Assembly (NCBI GenBank): GCA_024275315.1
Contig: JAJRZK010000052.1
Coordinates: 1-45,644, forward strand
Direction of reading: 5' to 3'
DNA from: Nitrospirota bacterium
Lineage (GTDB): Bacteria > Nitrospinota_A > UBA7883
DNA: 45,644 nucleotides
Part shown: in pieces, positions 45,391 through 45,644 of the stretch
Layout: every line of letters begins with the position of its first letter
Numbering within the stretch: position 1 is the first letter of the stretch
Notes under the pieces: generated by a model
Databases searched by the model: none
Told to the model about the DNA's origin: nothing
The model's input: the letters and a program-made list of their open reading frames with translations, nothing else
Program-made: the position numbers and the translations under genes

Positions 45391-45644
45391 TTAACCCAGT
45401 AGCTGCAACACCGTCTGGGGCACCAGGTTGGCCTGGGCCAAAATTGCGGTGGAAGCCTGCACCAGTATCTGGTTCCTGGTGAACTGGGATATCTCGCTGG
45501 AGTAATCCGCGTCCCTGATCTGAGACTCCGCTGACTGCAGGTTCTCAGAGCTGACCGCCAGGTTGTTGATCGTGTGCACAAGGCGGTTCTGCACCGCGCC
45601 CAGCTTGCCGCGGCCGGCCGTAACTTTCGAAAGAGCCGAATCGA
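45391..45644 (-). CDS. fliC: flagellin, C-terminal part
   Basis: The frame is open from the window end to the TAA at 45391 and gives about 83 residues. The sequence GRGKLGAVQNRLVHTINNL, then AESQIRDADYSSEISQFTRNQILVQA and the end ANLVPQTVLQLLG is the conserved D0/D1 C-terminal helix of bacterial flagellin, which packs in the filament core and binds FliS. The internal ATG at 45594 is a normal residue of the helix (homologues carry Leu/Val/Met here), not a start; the gene begins beyond the window. It converges on kdsA with a strong terminator between. The number of flagellin copies cannot be judged. Confidence 0.95.
   Translation of the reverse strand, partial: DSALSKVTAGRGKLGAVQNRLVHTINNLAVSSENLQSAESQIRDADYSSEISQFTRNQILVQASTAILAQANLVPQTVLQLLG

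Overview
The window looks like chromosomal DNA of a free-living, flagellated, two-membrane (Gram-negative) bacterium. Lipopolysaccharide genes (kdsB, kdsA), outer-membrane protein foldases and a flagellum are all present. A sigma-54 type promoter in front of the basal-body operon, a selenocysteine-synthesis gene, a GH57 glucanotransferase and a bacterial deoxyhypusine-synthase-like gene fit a deep-branching proteobacterial, Desulfobacterota or Nitrospinota-type genome. The phylum cannot be fixed from this sequence alone. DNA is moderately GC-rich by eye, genes are tightly packed with many 1-70 nt overlaps, and TTG starts are fairly common. I saw no tRNA, rRNA, transposon, phage gene or CRISPR array.

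Layout. 1-1578 (minus): the N-terminus of an LTA-synthase-like membrane protein cut by the window edge, and ftsY. 1579-1970: an AT-rich control region with a sigma-54 promoter and several palindromes. 1971-8734 (plus): flagellar basal body and export operon flgB-flgC-fliF-fliG-fliH-fliI-fliJ-motE, with fliE missing from its usual place. 8871-13838 (plus): GH57 glucanotransferase, hisD, hisC and a NUDIX hydrolase. 13845-23122 (minus): mfd, a glycosyltransferase-TPR protein, two SurA/PpiC-type foldases, a ThiI/MnmA-like sulfurtransferase and a cysteine desulfurase, with a duplicated 31-bp element between the last two. 23289-32808 (plus): dusB, phosphomanno/glucomutase, mrdA, rodA, a B12-binding radical SAM/DUF2344 fusion, and selA behind its own promoter. 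32855-35401 (minus): hybrid sensor kinase. 35638-37258 (plus): deoxyhypusine-synthase-like enzyme and a lipoprotein. 37259-37852: non-coding region with tandem 20-bp palindromic repeats and a consensus sigma-28 promoter pointing away from fliD. 37853-40452 (plus): an unusual fliD, a FlgN/FliT-like chaperone and an orphan gene. 40630-45277 (plus): undecaprenyl-phosphate sugar transferase, kdsB, pyrG, kdsA. 45391-45644 (minus): the C-terminus of a flagellin, cut by the window end, with its terminator.

How the genes fit together. Three themes recur: flagellar assembly (early operon under sigma-54, late genes near a sigma-28 site), envelope building (RodA/PBP2 elongation pair, KDO and CTP supply for LPS, a glycan-initiating transferase, periplasmic foldases, possible lipid-headgroup transferase) and sulfur/selenium transfer (NifS, ThiI-like, SelA). 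The most unusual items are a FliD with an embedded block of four Ca-binding-type (EF-hand/dockerin-like) loops, the antisense sigma-28 promoter and hairpin repeats upstream of it, an in-frame 18-bp repeat expansion in selA, and the duplicated element beside nifS.
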